Shown here piece after piece: positions 7,985 through 15,170 of a stretch of 17,513 nucleotides of DNA. Position 1 is the first letter of the stretch; each line of letters starts with the position of its first letter. The stretch covers positions 1 to 17,513 of the forward strand of contig DAHWFG010000210.1 of NCBI GenBank assembly GCA_027325115.1, in the 5' to 3' direction. Source of the stretch: JAKBCQ01 sp021807585 (GTDB lineage Bacteria > Planctomycetota > Planctomycetia > Isosphaerales > Isosphaeraceae). The translations under genes and the position numbers were made by a program. The notes under the pieces are model-generated. The model was not told the origin of the DNA, searched no databases, and saw only the letters and a list, made by a program, of their open reading frames with translations.

Positions 7985-8249
7985 TTTTGGTCGATCTTTT
8001 GGCGCCTCGTCCGATCGACCGAATAGAAGCCGTCGGAACGGGTTAGGTTGACAAGACAGTCCCGGATCAAGCGAATTCGGGGCGGGATTCGGGAGTGTCG
8101 ATCGCGGCTTGAATCGATTCAAGCCGTCGGTGCGCTTGCTTGCTTGTCGGAAGCGGGTCGGTTAACTTGCGTTTATCAAGCGACTTTGACGTCGGTCGCG
8201 AGCCTCGAAGGACGCGTCTTTAAGAATGGCAGGTCGGCGATAACCGCCC

Positions 8250-9269
8250 ATGAGCAACGTTCCCCTCACAGTCGAGCCGCGGATTCGATCGCTCACGGGA
8301 GTTCGAATCGTCGAAACCGGCAGTTATGTTCCCGAGGTCGTCGTCACCAATGAAGACCTGAAGCGAACGCACGGCTTCGATCCCGATTGGATCTGGAACC
8401 GAACAGGGATTCGCGAGCGTCGGTTCGCGGCGCCCCATCAGGCTACGAGTGATTTGTGTGCGCAGGCCGCGATTCGCTGTCTCAAGGCGGCCGACTGCGA
8501 TCCGAGCGAGATCGACCTGCTTGTAGTGGGGACGTTCACCCCGGACATGTGTTTTCCTTCGACGGCGTGCTTGGTGCAGGATCGACTCAAGCTCAATTGT
8601 CCCGCGTTTGATATTCAAGCCGCGTGCGCCGGTTTCGTTTACGCGCTGGTCGCGGCGGCTCAGTTCGTCGCCTCGGGTACGAGCAAGAAGGCACTGGTGA
8701 TCGGCGGCGATTGCAACAGCAGGGTGATCAACCCCGGCGATCAAAAGAGTTTTCCGCTCTTCGGCGACGGCGCGGGGGCGGTTTTGCTCGAGTCCGGAAG
8801 CCCCGATCAGGGATTGGTTTCGTATCAGTTGGGATCGGACGGATCGGGGGGGGATCTGCTCAATCGCCCCGCGTGCGGCAGCCGAATCCCGCCCAGCCAC
8901 GAGGCTCTCGATCAGGGACTTCAATACCTGACGATGGACGGTCGCGCCGTGTTCAAATGGGCGGTGCGGATTTTGACCGATTCGACGCTCGCGGTCCTGC
9001 GACACGCGTCGAAATCGGTGCCGAACATCCGCTGGTTTATCCCGCATCAGGCGAACATTCGTATCATAAACGCGGCTGGAGATGTTCTTGAGTTCCCGCG
9101 AGAATCTGTTTATAAGAATCTCGATCGGTACGGCAACACGTCGGCGGGATCGATTCCGATCGCGCTCGACGAACTCGTTCGTCGTGGCGACATCGATCGC
9201 GGCGATCTGATTCTCAGCTCGGGCTTTGGCGCGGGGCTCACGTGGGGCACGCTGTTGTGGCGCTGGTGA
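8250..9269 (+). CDS. fabH: beta-ketoacyl-ACP synthase III
   Basis: KAS III condenses acetyl-CoA (or another acyl-CoA primer) with malonyl-ACP to start fatty acid synthesis in the cytoplasm. The product has 339 residues, usual for FabH. The catalytic triad is complete: C126 in QAACAGF, H266 in FIPHQANIRII and N296 in YGNTSAGS. Other family marks are TGIRERRFA (52-60), FGDGAGAVLLE (171-181) and the C-terminal SSGFGAGLTWG. The ATG at 8250 is used because homology-like sequence begins soon after (GVRIVETGSYVPEVVVTNEDL); it has no clear Shine-Dalgarno. The gene stands alone: the fabD/fabG/acpP neighbours common elsewhere are not here. It is divergent from the hypothetical gene and convergent with the kinase. 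Primer specificity cannot be read from the sequence, and a related condensing enzyme with another role is possible though less likely. Confidence 0.93.
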   Translation: MSNVPLTVEPRIRSLTGVRIVETGSYVPEVVVTNEDLKRTHGFDPDWIWNRTGIRERRFAAPHQATSDLCAQAAIRCLKAADCDPSEIDLLVVGTFTPDMCFPSTACLVQDRLKLNCPAFDIQAACAGFVYALVAAAQFVASGTSKKALVIGGDCNSRVINPGDQKSFPLFGDGAGAVLLESGSPDQGLVSYQLGSDGSGGDLLNRPACGSRIPPSHEALDQGLQYLTMDGRAVFKWAVRILTDSTLAVLRHASKSVPNIRWFIPHQANIRIINAAGDVLEFPRESVYKNLDRYGNTSAGSIPIALDELVRRGDIDRGDLILSSGFGAGLTWGTLLWRW

Positions 9270-9315
9270 GCTCAAGGCGATTATAAAGTCGGACGATCGT
9301 TCGATATCGCGCACG

Positions 9316-9363
9316 GCCCCGTTGCGCTCGCGCGTTTGCTTGAGCGATCGAAGCTTACGGGGC
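9316..9363. terminator. nested inverted repeat between convergent fabH and kinase genes
   Basis: GCCCCGT (9316-9322) pairs with ACGGGGC (9357-9363), and inside it CGCTC (9325-9329) pairs with GAGCG (9342-9346). The structure spans the kinase stop codon and lies 46 bp past the fabH stop. It could limit read-through in both directions. It lacks a T-tract on either strand, so it is not a standard intrinsic terminator. Confidence 0.25.
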
Positions 9364-12084
9364 GGATTGAATCGATCGGGCTTTTTGTTTGAGCGCCGCT
9401 GCAAGGCGTTCGCGGCCGCGCGCGTCGGCTGGTTTGATTCGCGCAGCCTCACGAAATTGTTCGATCGCTTCGTCGATCCGTTCGAGCTTGATCAACGTAT
9501 CGCCAAAATCGATATGTGTCATGAATTCGTCTGGTTTGATGCGTATCGACTCGCGATATTCGGCGAGCGCCTCGGTCGTTCGCCCGCGCGAGTCGAGCAT
9601 TTTGGCGAAGACTCCGTGCGCCAAGGCGTCGTCGGGGTCGAGACGAAGCGCCGTGCGAAACTCGTCGATCGCTTCGTCCCATTTGTCGCCGCGCTGTAAA
9701 GTAATACCTAATCCCATATGATGATACGCCTTGTTCGGATCCGAACGGATCAATTCTCGGAAGGTTCGTTCGGCCGCGGCGAGATCTCCGCTCTCGGCGT
9801 GCGCCATCCCCAGGGCGTCTCCCAGATCGGGCCTGAGAGCGCGGACGACGGAAAAGCACGTAATCATTTCTGGAAAATTAGGTGGATGCATGCGTTTATA
9901 GGTTTCGCCGAGCGCGTAATTGATCCAAAGGTCGGAGGGTTTGCGATCGCGAGCGAACGTAAGCACCTTGACGGCGTGATCGAGCTCGCCGGCGTCGCGG
10001 AGCGCGACTCCAAGAAGATAGAGCCCGTGCGAATCGAGCCGATCGAGATCGGTCGTTTCATGAAGCGACCGGAGCGCCTCGGGGTCGTTTTTCAGTTGAA
10101 TCGCGCGGAGGCGGTCGCGGAACGGATCGGGGTCGATCCGCCGCGCCGTTTCGATGAGCGGGGCGTGGATCGTCGACGTTCGTCTGCGGTATTTGAGATC
10201 AAGAGCCCAATCGTCGAACGCCGAGGCGATCGCGATCCGAACCGCCGCGGGAAGCTTGCGAACGCGTTCGACGAAGTCGACGATCGCGGCTTCCTCGGCG
10301 GGTTTCGTTTGATCAATAAGAAATCCGATATCGATTCCAAAAGTATTAAAAGATTTAACAAGTGATTTGTCGGTGTCGATGCGTGAGAAGCGATCGCCGC
10401 GGCCGACGCGCACCCGTTCGAGATCGGCGATCAGCTTGGATTGGCGGGAGTCGGCGACGGCGCGAACTTTGGCGGCGCGTTCGTCGGCTTCCACGCGGTC
10501 GGCGATCGCGATCGCTCTGCGGGACGATTCGGGATCGATCGCGCCCCCCTGGACGATGCCGCGGATCTGCTTGGCCGACGCGAGCGCTTCGCTCCAGAGC
10601 GGATCTTCGACGGGGGCGGAACGCGCCGACTCGGCGAGCCGGATCGTCGCTGCGACGACGGGGTCGAGCGTCGCTCGGGTCCGTTCAATCCGCTCGATCC
10701 GACGCTGCTCCTGACGCAACCGAGCCGCGCCCAGCGCCCCCGCCGAAATCAAAACGAAACCCGCCGAAATCATCGTCAAAAGTCGCCGCTTTTTCTCTTC
10801 GATCGCCTTCGCCTGGGCGCGCGCTCCGTCGATCTCGGCCTTCCGCAGTCGATCGCGTACCCCCGTACGATACGACGCGATCGCCTTCGATACCTCGTCG
10901 GCGTCCCGCGGTCGATTCAATGAGTTAAAAGATAGGCATTTGAGCATTAATTGTGTAAGTTCGGGGTTCGCCGGACGTTCGGTGAGGCGATCGTGGACGC
11001 TCGACAAATCGCCGACGATCGCCCGGCCGACGATCTCGCCGACGGTCTTTCCCTCGTAAGGGGGCTTACCCGTGAGGATTTCGCAGAGTATCGCCCCCAA
11101 ACCGAAGACGTCGGATCGCGCGTCGATCCGGTCGATCTCGCCCCGCGCTTGCTCGGGAGGCATGTAAGCAGGCGTTCCCAAGATCGACCCCGCGGTCGAT
11201 TCCATCGCCGACTCGCTCCCTGCCGAACCGCTTCGTCCCGAGACGATCACCGTCACGTCCGAAAGCGAATCCGCGACCTCGGCGTCGAGAATGCGCATCG
11301 ATTTTGCGCGGTCGATCGCATCGACCCCGGCGGCTCCGTTCGCCCGCTCGGTCGCCGATCGCAACGGCTTCGCAAGCCCCCAATCCATCACCTGAACCTC
11401 GCCGAACGCCCCCGTCATCACGTTCGCAGGCTTGAGATCGCGATGAATCACCTTACGAGAATGTGCGTATGCCATTGTTTGGCAAACATGCTCAAATATC
11501 GTAAGCAAACGCTCGGATTCCTCCGCCGATCCGTTCCGATCGGCGAGCAAAGACGCGAGCGTACGCCCCTTGACGAGCTTCATCGTGAAGTAAGGGCGAT
11601 CGTCTTCGAGCACGCCCGCCTCGTGAACCGGAACGATTCCGGGATGTTGCAACCCCCCGCCGATTCGCGCCTCCTCGATGAACCGACCGATCATCTCGGG
11701 CTTGAGCCGATGCCTGACGCTTAACACCTTGATCGCCAGATCGCGATTCAGGTGTTTGTCGCGCCCCTTCAGCACCACCCCCATCCCCCCCCGCGCAATC
11801 TCTCCGTGAATTTCATACTTGGTTAAAGCTTTAAGAGCGAGATCGTCGGATTCGTTCGTATGAATCAACGAATCTTCGATTACCGTTTGATCGATGTCGA
11901 AACCGTCGGGGGTCGAAGGATCGATCAAAATATTCGATTCTCCGGACCAAACGCCCGTGTGATCGTTCCCCGCCCGGGCCGACGACAACCCGCCGGGGTC
12001 GATCGCCTTACAAACGCAAGGATGGCCGACGTCGCTCGTCGGGCGTTCGGCGCCGCATTGTGGACAACGAACCGTCTCGGACAT
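9355..12084 (-). CDS. membrane-anchored Ser/Thr protein kinase with TPR C-terminus
   Basis: A 909-residue Hanks-type kinase. The N-terminus has a possible zinc site, C7/C10 and C23/C25 (CPQCG, CVCK). The kinase domain runs about 90-405: glycine loop GEIARGGMGVV (94-104), K119, helix C E138, HRDLKPANV with catalytic D216, DWG (234-236) instead of DFG, and GTPAYMPPEQARG with E311. A segment of about 65 residues rich in Ser and charge separates DWG from GTPAYMPPE, so the activation loop is unusually long. A charged region precedes one transmembrane helix (about 436-454). After it come a helical region and TPR-like repeats from about 684 to 890 (YALGETYKRMHPPNFPEM, GLGITLQRGDKWDEAIDEF, EYRESIRIKPDE). 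If the kinase is cytoplasmic, the TPR part is outside the membrane and could act as a sensor; this is inference. The ATG at 12084 has GGAG 7 nt upstream. hisH lies 60 bp upstream on the same strand, with no obvious functional link. Confidence 0.93.
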   Translation of the reverse strand: MSETVRCPQCGAERPTSDVGHPCVCKAIDPGGLSSARAGNDHTGVWSGESNILIDPSTPDGFDIDQTVIEDSLIHTNESDDLALKALTKYEIHGEIARGGMGVVLKGRDKHLNRDLAIKVLSVRHRLKPEMIGRFIEEARIGGGLQHPGIVPVHEAGVLEDDRPYFTMKLVKGRTLASLLADRNGSAEESERLLTIFEHVCQTMAYAHSRKVIHRDLKPANVMTGAFGEVQVMDWGLAKPLRSATERANGAAGVDAIDRAKSMRILDAEVADSLSDVTVIVSGRSGSAGSESAMESTAGSILGTPAYMPPEQARGEIDRIDARSDVFGLGAILCEILTGKPPYEGKTVGEIVGRAIVGDLSSVHDRLTERPANPELTQLMLKCLSFNSLNRPRDADEVSKAIASYRTGVRDRLRKAEIDGARAQAKAIEEKKRRLLTMISAGFVLISAGALGAARLRQEQRRIERIERTRATLDPVVAATIRLAESARSAPVEDPLWSEALASAKQIRGIVQGGAIDPESSRRAIAIADRVEADERAAKVRAVADSRQSKLIADLERVRVGRGDRFSRIDTDKSLVKSFNTFGIDIGFLIDQTKPAEEAAIVDFVERVRKLPAAVRIAIASAFDDWALDLKYRRRTSTIHAPLIETARRIDPDPFRDRLRAIQLKNDPEALRSLHETTDLDRLDSHGLYLLGVALRDAGELDHAVKVLTFARDRKPSDLWINYALGETYKRMHPPNFPEMITCFSVVRALRPDLGDALGMAHAESGDLAAAERTFRELIRSDPNKAYHHMGLGITLQRGDKWDEAIDEFRTALRLDPDDALAHGVFAKMLDSRGRTTEALAEYRESIRIKPDEFMTHIDFGDTLIKLERIDEAIEQFREAARIKPADARGRERLAAALKQKARSIQSAP

Positions 12085-12091
12085 CCGCGTT

Positions 12092-12095
12092 CTCC
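12092..12095 (-). promoter_or_regulatory. Shine-Dalgarno GGAG of the kinase gene
   Basis: GGAG lies 7 nt before the ATG at 12084 and decides that start over an in-frame upstream candidate near 12129. Confidence 0.6.
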
Positions 12096-12144
12096 GCCGG
12101 TCGAAATGCGGTTGACGATCGCGCGCCAAATCTCACTCCCAAGC

Positions 12145-12750
12145 TTACCGAGCGATAAAGTTCGCGTAAATCCTCAGCCCGATCCGTTGGCTCTTCTCGG
12201 GATGAAACTGGCACGCGACGAGATTCTCTTTGCATACGACCGCGGCGAACGGCTCGGGATAATCGGCCCACGCCGCCACATTCTCCGCAATCCGCGCAAT
12301 CGCGTGATACGAATGAACAAAATAGACCGAGGGCGAGTCGCCGAGATCGCGCAATAAAGGAATCGGTTCGCTTATCTTTAACGTATTCCAACCCATGTGG
12401 GGAATCTTGAACCCCTCGCTCGGCCTGAACCGGACGACACGGCCTGGAATGAGCCCGAGGCCGCGGTGAACGCCGTCCTCCTCGCTTTCTTCGAACAAGA
12501 GCTGCAACCCCAGACAAACCCCTAGACAAGGCTTGCCCGCTTTCACCGCGTCGCGAAACGCTTCGGCGAGTCCGCTCCGATTCAGCTCGGTGATCGCGTC
12601 GGCGAACGCCCCCACCCCCGGCAAGATTAACCTCGAAGCCGTACGTACGCGATCGGGGTCGCACGTGATCGTCGCCGATTCGCCGACCGCCTCGAGCGCC
12701 TTCTGAACGCTCCGTAAATTCCCCATTCCATAATCAATAATCACAGTCAT
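12145..12750 (-). CDS. hisH: imidazole glycerol phosphate synthase, glutaminase subunit
   Basis: HisH hydrolyses glutamine and channels ammonia to HisF for ring closure in histidine biosynthesis. The product has 201 residues, normal length. The class I glutamine amidotransferase triad is present: C79 in LGVCLGLQLLFE, and H183 and E185 in CQFHPEKS. The N-terminus MTVIIDYGMGNLRSV and LPGVGAF (43-49) are typical of HisH. The ATG at 12750 is chosen because GGGAAG lies 5 nt upstream and homologues begin here; nine more codons are open upstream. hisF, hisA and other his genes are not in the window, so the pathway is not clustered here. The kinase gene follows by 60 bp and may share its transcript. 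Confidence 0.97.
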   Translation of the reverse strand: MTVIIDYGMGNLRSVQKALEAVGESATITCDPDRVRTASRLILPGVGAFADAITELNRSGLAEAFRDAVKAGKPCLGVCLGLQLLFEESEEDGVHRGLGLIPGRVVRFRPSEGFKIPHMGWNTLKISEPIPLLRDLGDSPSVYFVHSYHAIARIAENVAAWADYPEPFAAVVCKENLVACQFHPEKSQRIGLRIYANFIAR

Positions 12751-12755
12751 ATATT

Positions 12756-12761
12756 CTTCCC
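12756..12761 (-). promoter_or_regulatory. hisH: Shine-Dalgarno GGGAAG of hisH
   Basis: GGGAAG ends 5 nt before the ATG at 12750 and fixes this start rather than the in-frame ATG at 12777. Confidence 0.6.
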
Positions 12762-12883
12762 AAAAATAATCATCCACCCCTCATTCAACAGCTCGTCGTT
12801 CTCAGCCGAGAACTCGATCGTTCCGCTCCGGCGGGTTCGATCTCCACCAATTTCGGGAAACGGATCGAAACAAACATCATACC

Positions 12884-12916
12884 CCGTCGCGATCGATCGC
12901 CGCCGGCTCGCGACGG
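12884..12916. repeat. 9 bp perfect inverted repeat upstream of hisH
   Basis: CCGTCGCGA (12884-12892) and TCGCGACGG (12908-12916) are perfect reverse complements separated by 15 nt. On the minus strand the hairpin lies 103 bp after the methyltransferase stop and 134 bp before the hisH start, and is followed by a moderately T-rich run (ATGATGTTTGTTTCG). It could end the methyltransferase transcript, be a leader element of hisH, or be a regulator site. Confidence 0.4.
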
Positions 12917-13018
12917 AGAGATCGATAGCCGCTCATGTGTGATTGACGCCATATATTATATGATTTTGTATTCATGATTGTATTCCGGTCGGTCGAGCGC
13001 TCTCCGCACTCCCCGCGT

Positions 13019-13909
13019 TCATTCGGGGCGTTTCGCGGTGGCGTTCACGCCGATCCCCTGCCCCTCGTAAAAGAATCCCCCCCGTTTCGATCGGTCTTCG
13101 ATCGCGACGAGCCCCGCTTCGCGAAACCACCCCGCGACCTCTTCGAACGTATGTCTCGACATATACTTGGGTGCATACCAGTCGAACGTATCGCACACCC
13201 GGACCTCGCGGTCGGGGTGCATCGAAACGCCGATCGTCAGCACGTGAAGCGCGACTCCAACCCTTTGGATCGGCCGCCACGCGCTCGTCGATAATCTGCG
13301 TTTGATTGCTCCCACGGGCGCCGCGATCCGGCTCAACGCGAGCAAAAGCCCGGTTGGAAGCCGTGTCGAGATCGCTCGATGAACGTCGATGATTCGTTCG
13401 ACGATCGGCTTTTCCTTGCGGTAAATCCAGATCGCGATCTCCCCTCCAGGCTTTAGCCGTCCCGCGAGAGCCAAGAACGACCGCCGCGGATCGGGCGTAT
13501 GATCAATCACTCCAATTGAGTATATGCGATCAAACGTTTGATCTTGGAAAGGAAGCTTGACGAGATCGGCTTTGACGAACCCCGCGATCGGCGGTTCGGG
13601 GTTGAGTTCCTTCGCCGCGACGACGGAGTCGCTGATGTCGACTCCGACGACCATTCCCCCCATTCGGGCCGCGATCCGAGCATATCGACCCATCCCGCAC
13701 CCGGCGTCGAGAACGAGCTTCCCCGCGAGATCGGCTTCGGTCCAACCCGTTCGATTTCGAAATGTGAAATCATCTTCTTCTGTTCTTACGATGCGAAATC
13801 GATTCCACTGAAGCGTGTAAACGCTTTTGGTGCGAGCCTGATCGTCGGGGGGCGTCGCGGTCGGCGTGATCTCGGTCGGAGTTTTCCCGATTGGGGTGTG
13901 CGGATTCAC
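13019..13909 (-). CDS. class I SAM-dependent methyltransferase
   Basis: A 296-residue methyltransferase starting at a GTG. The SAM-binding Rossmann motif I is VLDAGCGMGRYA (66-77), with the acidic residue D91 at the end of strand 2 (VVGVDIS), then ADLVKLPF and FDRIYSIGVIDHTPDPRRSF, and LKPGGEIAIWIYRK for strand 5. The N-terminal YTLQWNRFRIV and the C-terminal FDWYAPKYMSRHTFEEV occur in a family of small-molecule or sugar/lipid methyltransferases of unassigned substrate. The GTG start overlaps the tsaB stop (GTGA) and has GAGGGAG 5 nt upstream, so translation is very likely coupled to tsaB. The frame extends upstream inside tsaB, but those residues do not resemble the family. The substrate cannot be told; linkage to tsaB does not by itself imply tRNA as target. 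Confidence 0.88.
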   Translation of the reverse strand: MNPHTPIGKTPTEITPTATPPDDQARTKSVYTLQWNRFRIVRTEEDDFTFRNRTGWTEADLAGKLVLDAGCGMGRYARIAARMGGMVVGVDISDSVVAAKELNPEPPIAGFVKADLVKLPFQDQTFDRIYSIGVIDHTPDPRRSFLALAGRLKPGGEIAIWIYRKEKPIVERIIDVHRAISTRLPTGLLLALSRIAAPVGAIKRRLSTSAWRPIQRVGVALHVLTIGVSMHPDREVRVCDTFDWYAPKYMSRHTFEEVAGWFREAGLVAIEDRSKRGGFFYEGQGIGVNATAKRPE

Positions 13910-14613
13910 GATCGCTCCCTCGCGTGCGGCTCGATCGCGGTCCATTGTTCTTCGGCGGCGCTGCGGCGGAGATAAGCGGGCTCGAGCGTCCAGACGTCGG
14001 CGAATCGCCGCTCGGCGAATGCGCGCTCGGCGAGTTCGATCAAAATCGAACCGGCGGGAGCGTGTCGCGGCGAATCGACGGGCTCCACGCCAAAATCGAT
14101 GAGTTTCCCGCAGGCGATCGACGGGCCAAGTATGTAGGATTGTTTCTCGGTTTGTCGGGTCCATTCGTCACGCGCGACGATTCGTGTCGGACGGGATCGG
14201 CGGAGCGCGTTCGTCTCCCGATCGCGGACGAATTCGGCGAGATAGATGTCGTCTTTATGCGATTCGGCGACGACCGCGACTCGCTCGATTGCCGCCGGGG
14301 CGTTGAGCGCGATCGCTTTCAGGGTGTCGATCGCGATTAGGGGACAAGCGAGCGCGTAGGCGAGCGTTTTGGCCGCGACCACGCCCACTCGCGTTCCCGT
14401 GAACGATCCCGGGCCGATTCCCACGGCGACCGCCCGGAGTTGATCGGGACGGATTTCCAGATCCCCAAGCAGCCGCCGGATCGAAGCGACGAGCAGGCGT
14501 CCGCGCCCTCGAACCTCGGAATCGGACCGCTGCTCGACGCGACCCGGTGTTCCAATCGCGATCACGCTTCGGTCGGTCGAAGTGTCGATTGCCAAGATCG
14601 CGTCGTTGAACAA
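13906..14613 (-). CDS. tsaB: tRNA threonylcarbamoyladenosine biosynthesis protein TsaB
   Basis: TsaB is the non-catalytic partner of TsaD that, with TsaC and TsaE, makes t6A37 on ANN-decoding tRNAs in the cytoplasm. The 235-residue product begins near AILAIDTSTDRSV and has the signature VGIGPGSFTGTRVGV (64-78), followed by ALACPLIAIDTL. It lacks the metal-binding HxxxH of TsaD, as expected. No ATG is available: a stop lies 30 bases upstream in frame, so the TTG at 14613 is taken as the start, with a GGAA 8 nt before it; the TTG of codon 7 is the alternative. The usual neighbours tsaE and rimI are not here. The last 4 bases overlap the methyltransferase start. A terminator-like hairpin sits about 80 bp upstream. 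Confidence 0.93.
   Translation of the reverse strand: MFNDAILAIDTSTDRSVIAIGTPGRVEQRSDSEVRGRGRLLVASIRRLLGDLEIRPDQLRAVAVGIGPGSFTGTRVGVVAAKTLAYALACPLIAIDTLKAIALNAPAAIERVAVVAESHKDDIYLAEFVRDRETNALRRSRPTRIVARDEWTRQTEKQSYILGPSIACGKLIDFGVEPVDSPRHAPAGSILIELAERAFAERRFADVWTLEPAYLRRSAAEEQWTAIEPHARERS
13915..13921 (-). promoter_or_regulatory. Shine-Dalgarno GAGGGAG of the methyltransferase, inside tsaB
   Basis: GAGGGAG lies 5 nt upstream of the GTG at 13909, within the last codons of tsaB. It decides the GTG start and explains how the overlapping gene can be translated. Confidence 0.7.
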
Positions 14614-14680
14614 GTTCGAGATTCCGCGGAGGAATGGAATTCAGTGTCGATCATTCGGCGACGAGCCTTGCCGCGTCTAG

Positions 14681-14711
14681 AATAATCAAAACACGGGTCG
14701 CGTTCGACCCG
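14681..14711 (-). terminator. intrinsic-terminator-like hairpin plus T-rich tail, minus strand
   Basis: Read on the minus strand, CGGGTCG and CGACCCG form a 7 bp GC-rich stem around the tetraloop AACG (14711-14694), followed directly by TGTTTTGATTATT. This has the form of a Rho-independent terminator. It lies 80 bp upstream of tsaB in the same direction with no recognised gene before it, so it may be an attenuator in a tsaB leader or a stop for antisense transcription from the right. Confidence 0.45.
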
Positions 14712-14909
14712 CGCTTGGCCTGACTGGATGAAGACATCGCTTTCGTCGGGAGGTTCACTTGATGAGAATATCGTGATCGACTGACGAACAACCAACCGTC
14801 GGGATCGCCTCGATTTTGCGATTCATTTGCACCGAGGTTTTCGTTTCTCGTGTTCTAGACTCGGCTTAGATCCGCCGAAAAAGATCGCGGCGGAACTCGT
14901 TGGTCCGGA

Positions 14910-14939
14910 TTGACGAATTCATCGCGACTCAGATAGAAT
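14910..14939 (+). promoter_or_regulatory. candidate sigma-70-like promoter for phosphoesterase/yidC
   Basis: TTGACG (14910-14915) and TAGAAT (14934-14939) are separated by 18 bp, each matching the consensus at 5/6 positions. Initiation near 14946 would give a leader of about 225 nt before the GTG at 15171. It is the best promoter match I noticed in the window, but no data support it. Confidence 0.4.
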
Positions 14940-15156
14940 ACATCCATGTAAAGGACGAGATTCCGTCAAACCGATCGTTTTCAATCGCTTGGTCGAGAAG
15001 AGGCGACGGTTGTTTTCGGCTTGACGAAGTTTACCGCGTGATGACGCCGGCGCGGTCGACCTTTCGATGATTTCGGCTCGCGTTCCTTGCCAGACTTTCC
15101 CGGTGGCTGCGTACAGGATTCCATTGAACGGCCCATCCCTCTTTCCCCCCCGTCGC

Positions 15157-15161
15157 GGAGG
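15157..15161 (+). promoter_or_regulatory. Shine-Dalgarno GGAGG deciding the phosphoesterase GTG start
   Basis: GGAGG ends 9 nt before the GTG at 15171. It supports this start over the in-frame ATG at 15087, whose extra 28 residues have no family-like sequence. Confidence 0.7.
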
Positions 15162-15170
15162 TTCGCACCA

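Larger units (their letters stand above)
14614..15170. other. 557 bp divergent spacer between tsaB and phosphoesterase gene
   Basis: I find no convincing gene in this spacer. It holds a terminator-like hairpin on the minus strand (14681-14711), a 7 bp inverted repeat TCCGCCG/CGGCGGA (14871-14877 with 14888-14894), a sigma-70-like promoter for the plus strand (14910-14939), and a 6 bp inverted repeat ACCGCG/CGCGGT (15033-15038 with 15051-15056). Short open frames exist, for example ATG at 15068 on the plus strand reading MISARVPCQTFPVAAYRIPL, but they have no ribosome site or recognisable family. No tRNA, tmRNA, RNase P or SRP RNA core sequence was seen. Confidence 0.5.

Noticed and set aside
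8048..8076. Perfect TTGACA as -35 of a fabH promoter
   Set aside because: At 17-18 bp spacing the -10 region is GCGAAT or CGAATT, too far from consensus, and the leader would be about 170 nt.
14695..14712. tRNA T-arm-like GTTCGACC sequence
   Set aside because: No matching anticodon arm, D arm or acceptor stem can be assembled around it; it fits better as a terminator-like hairpin.
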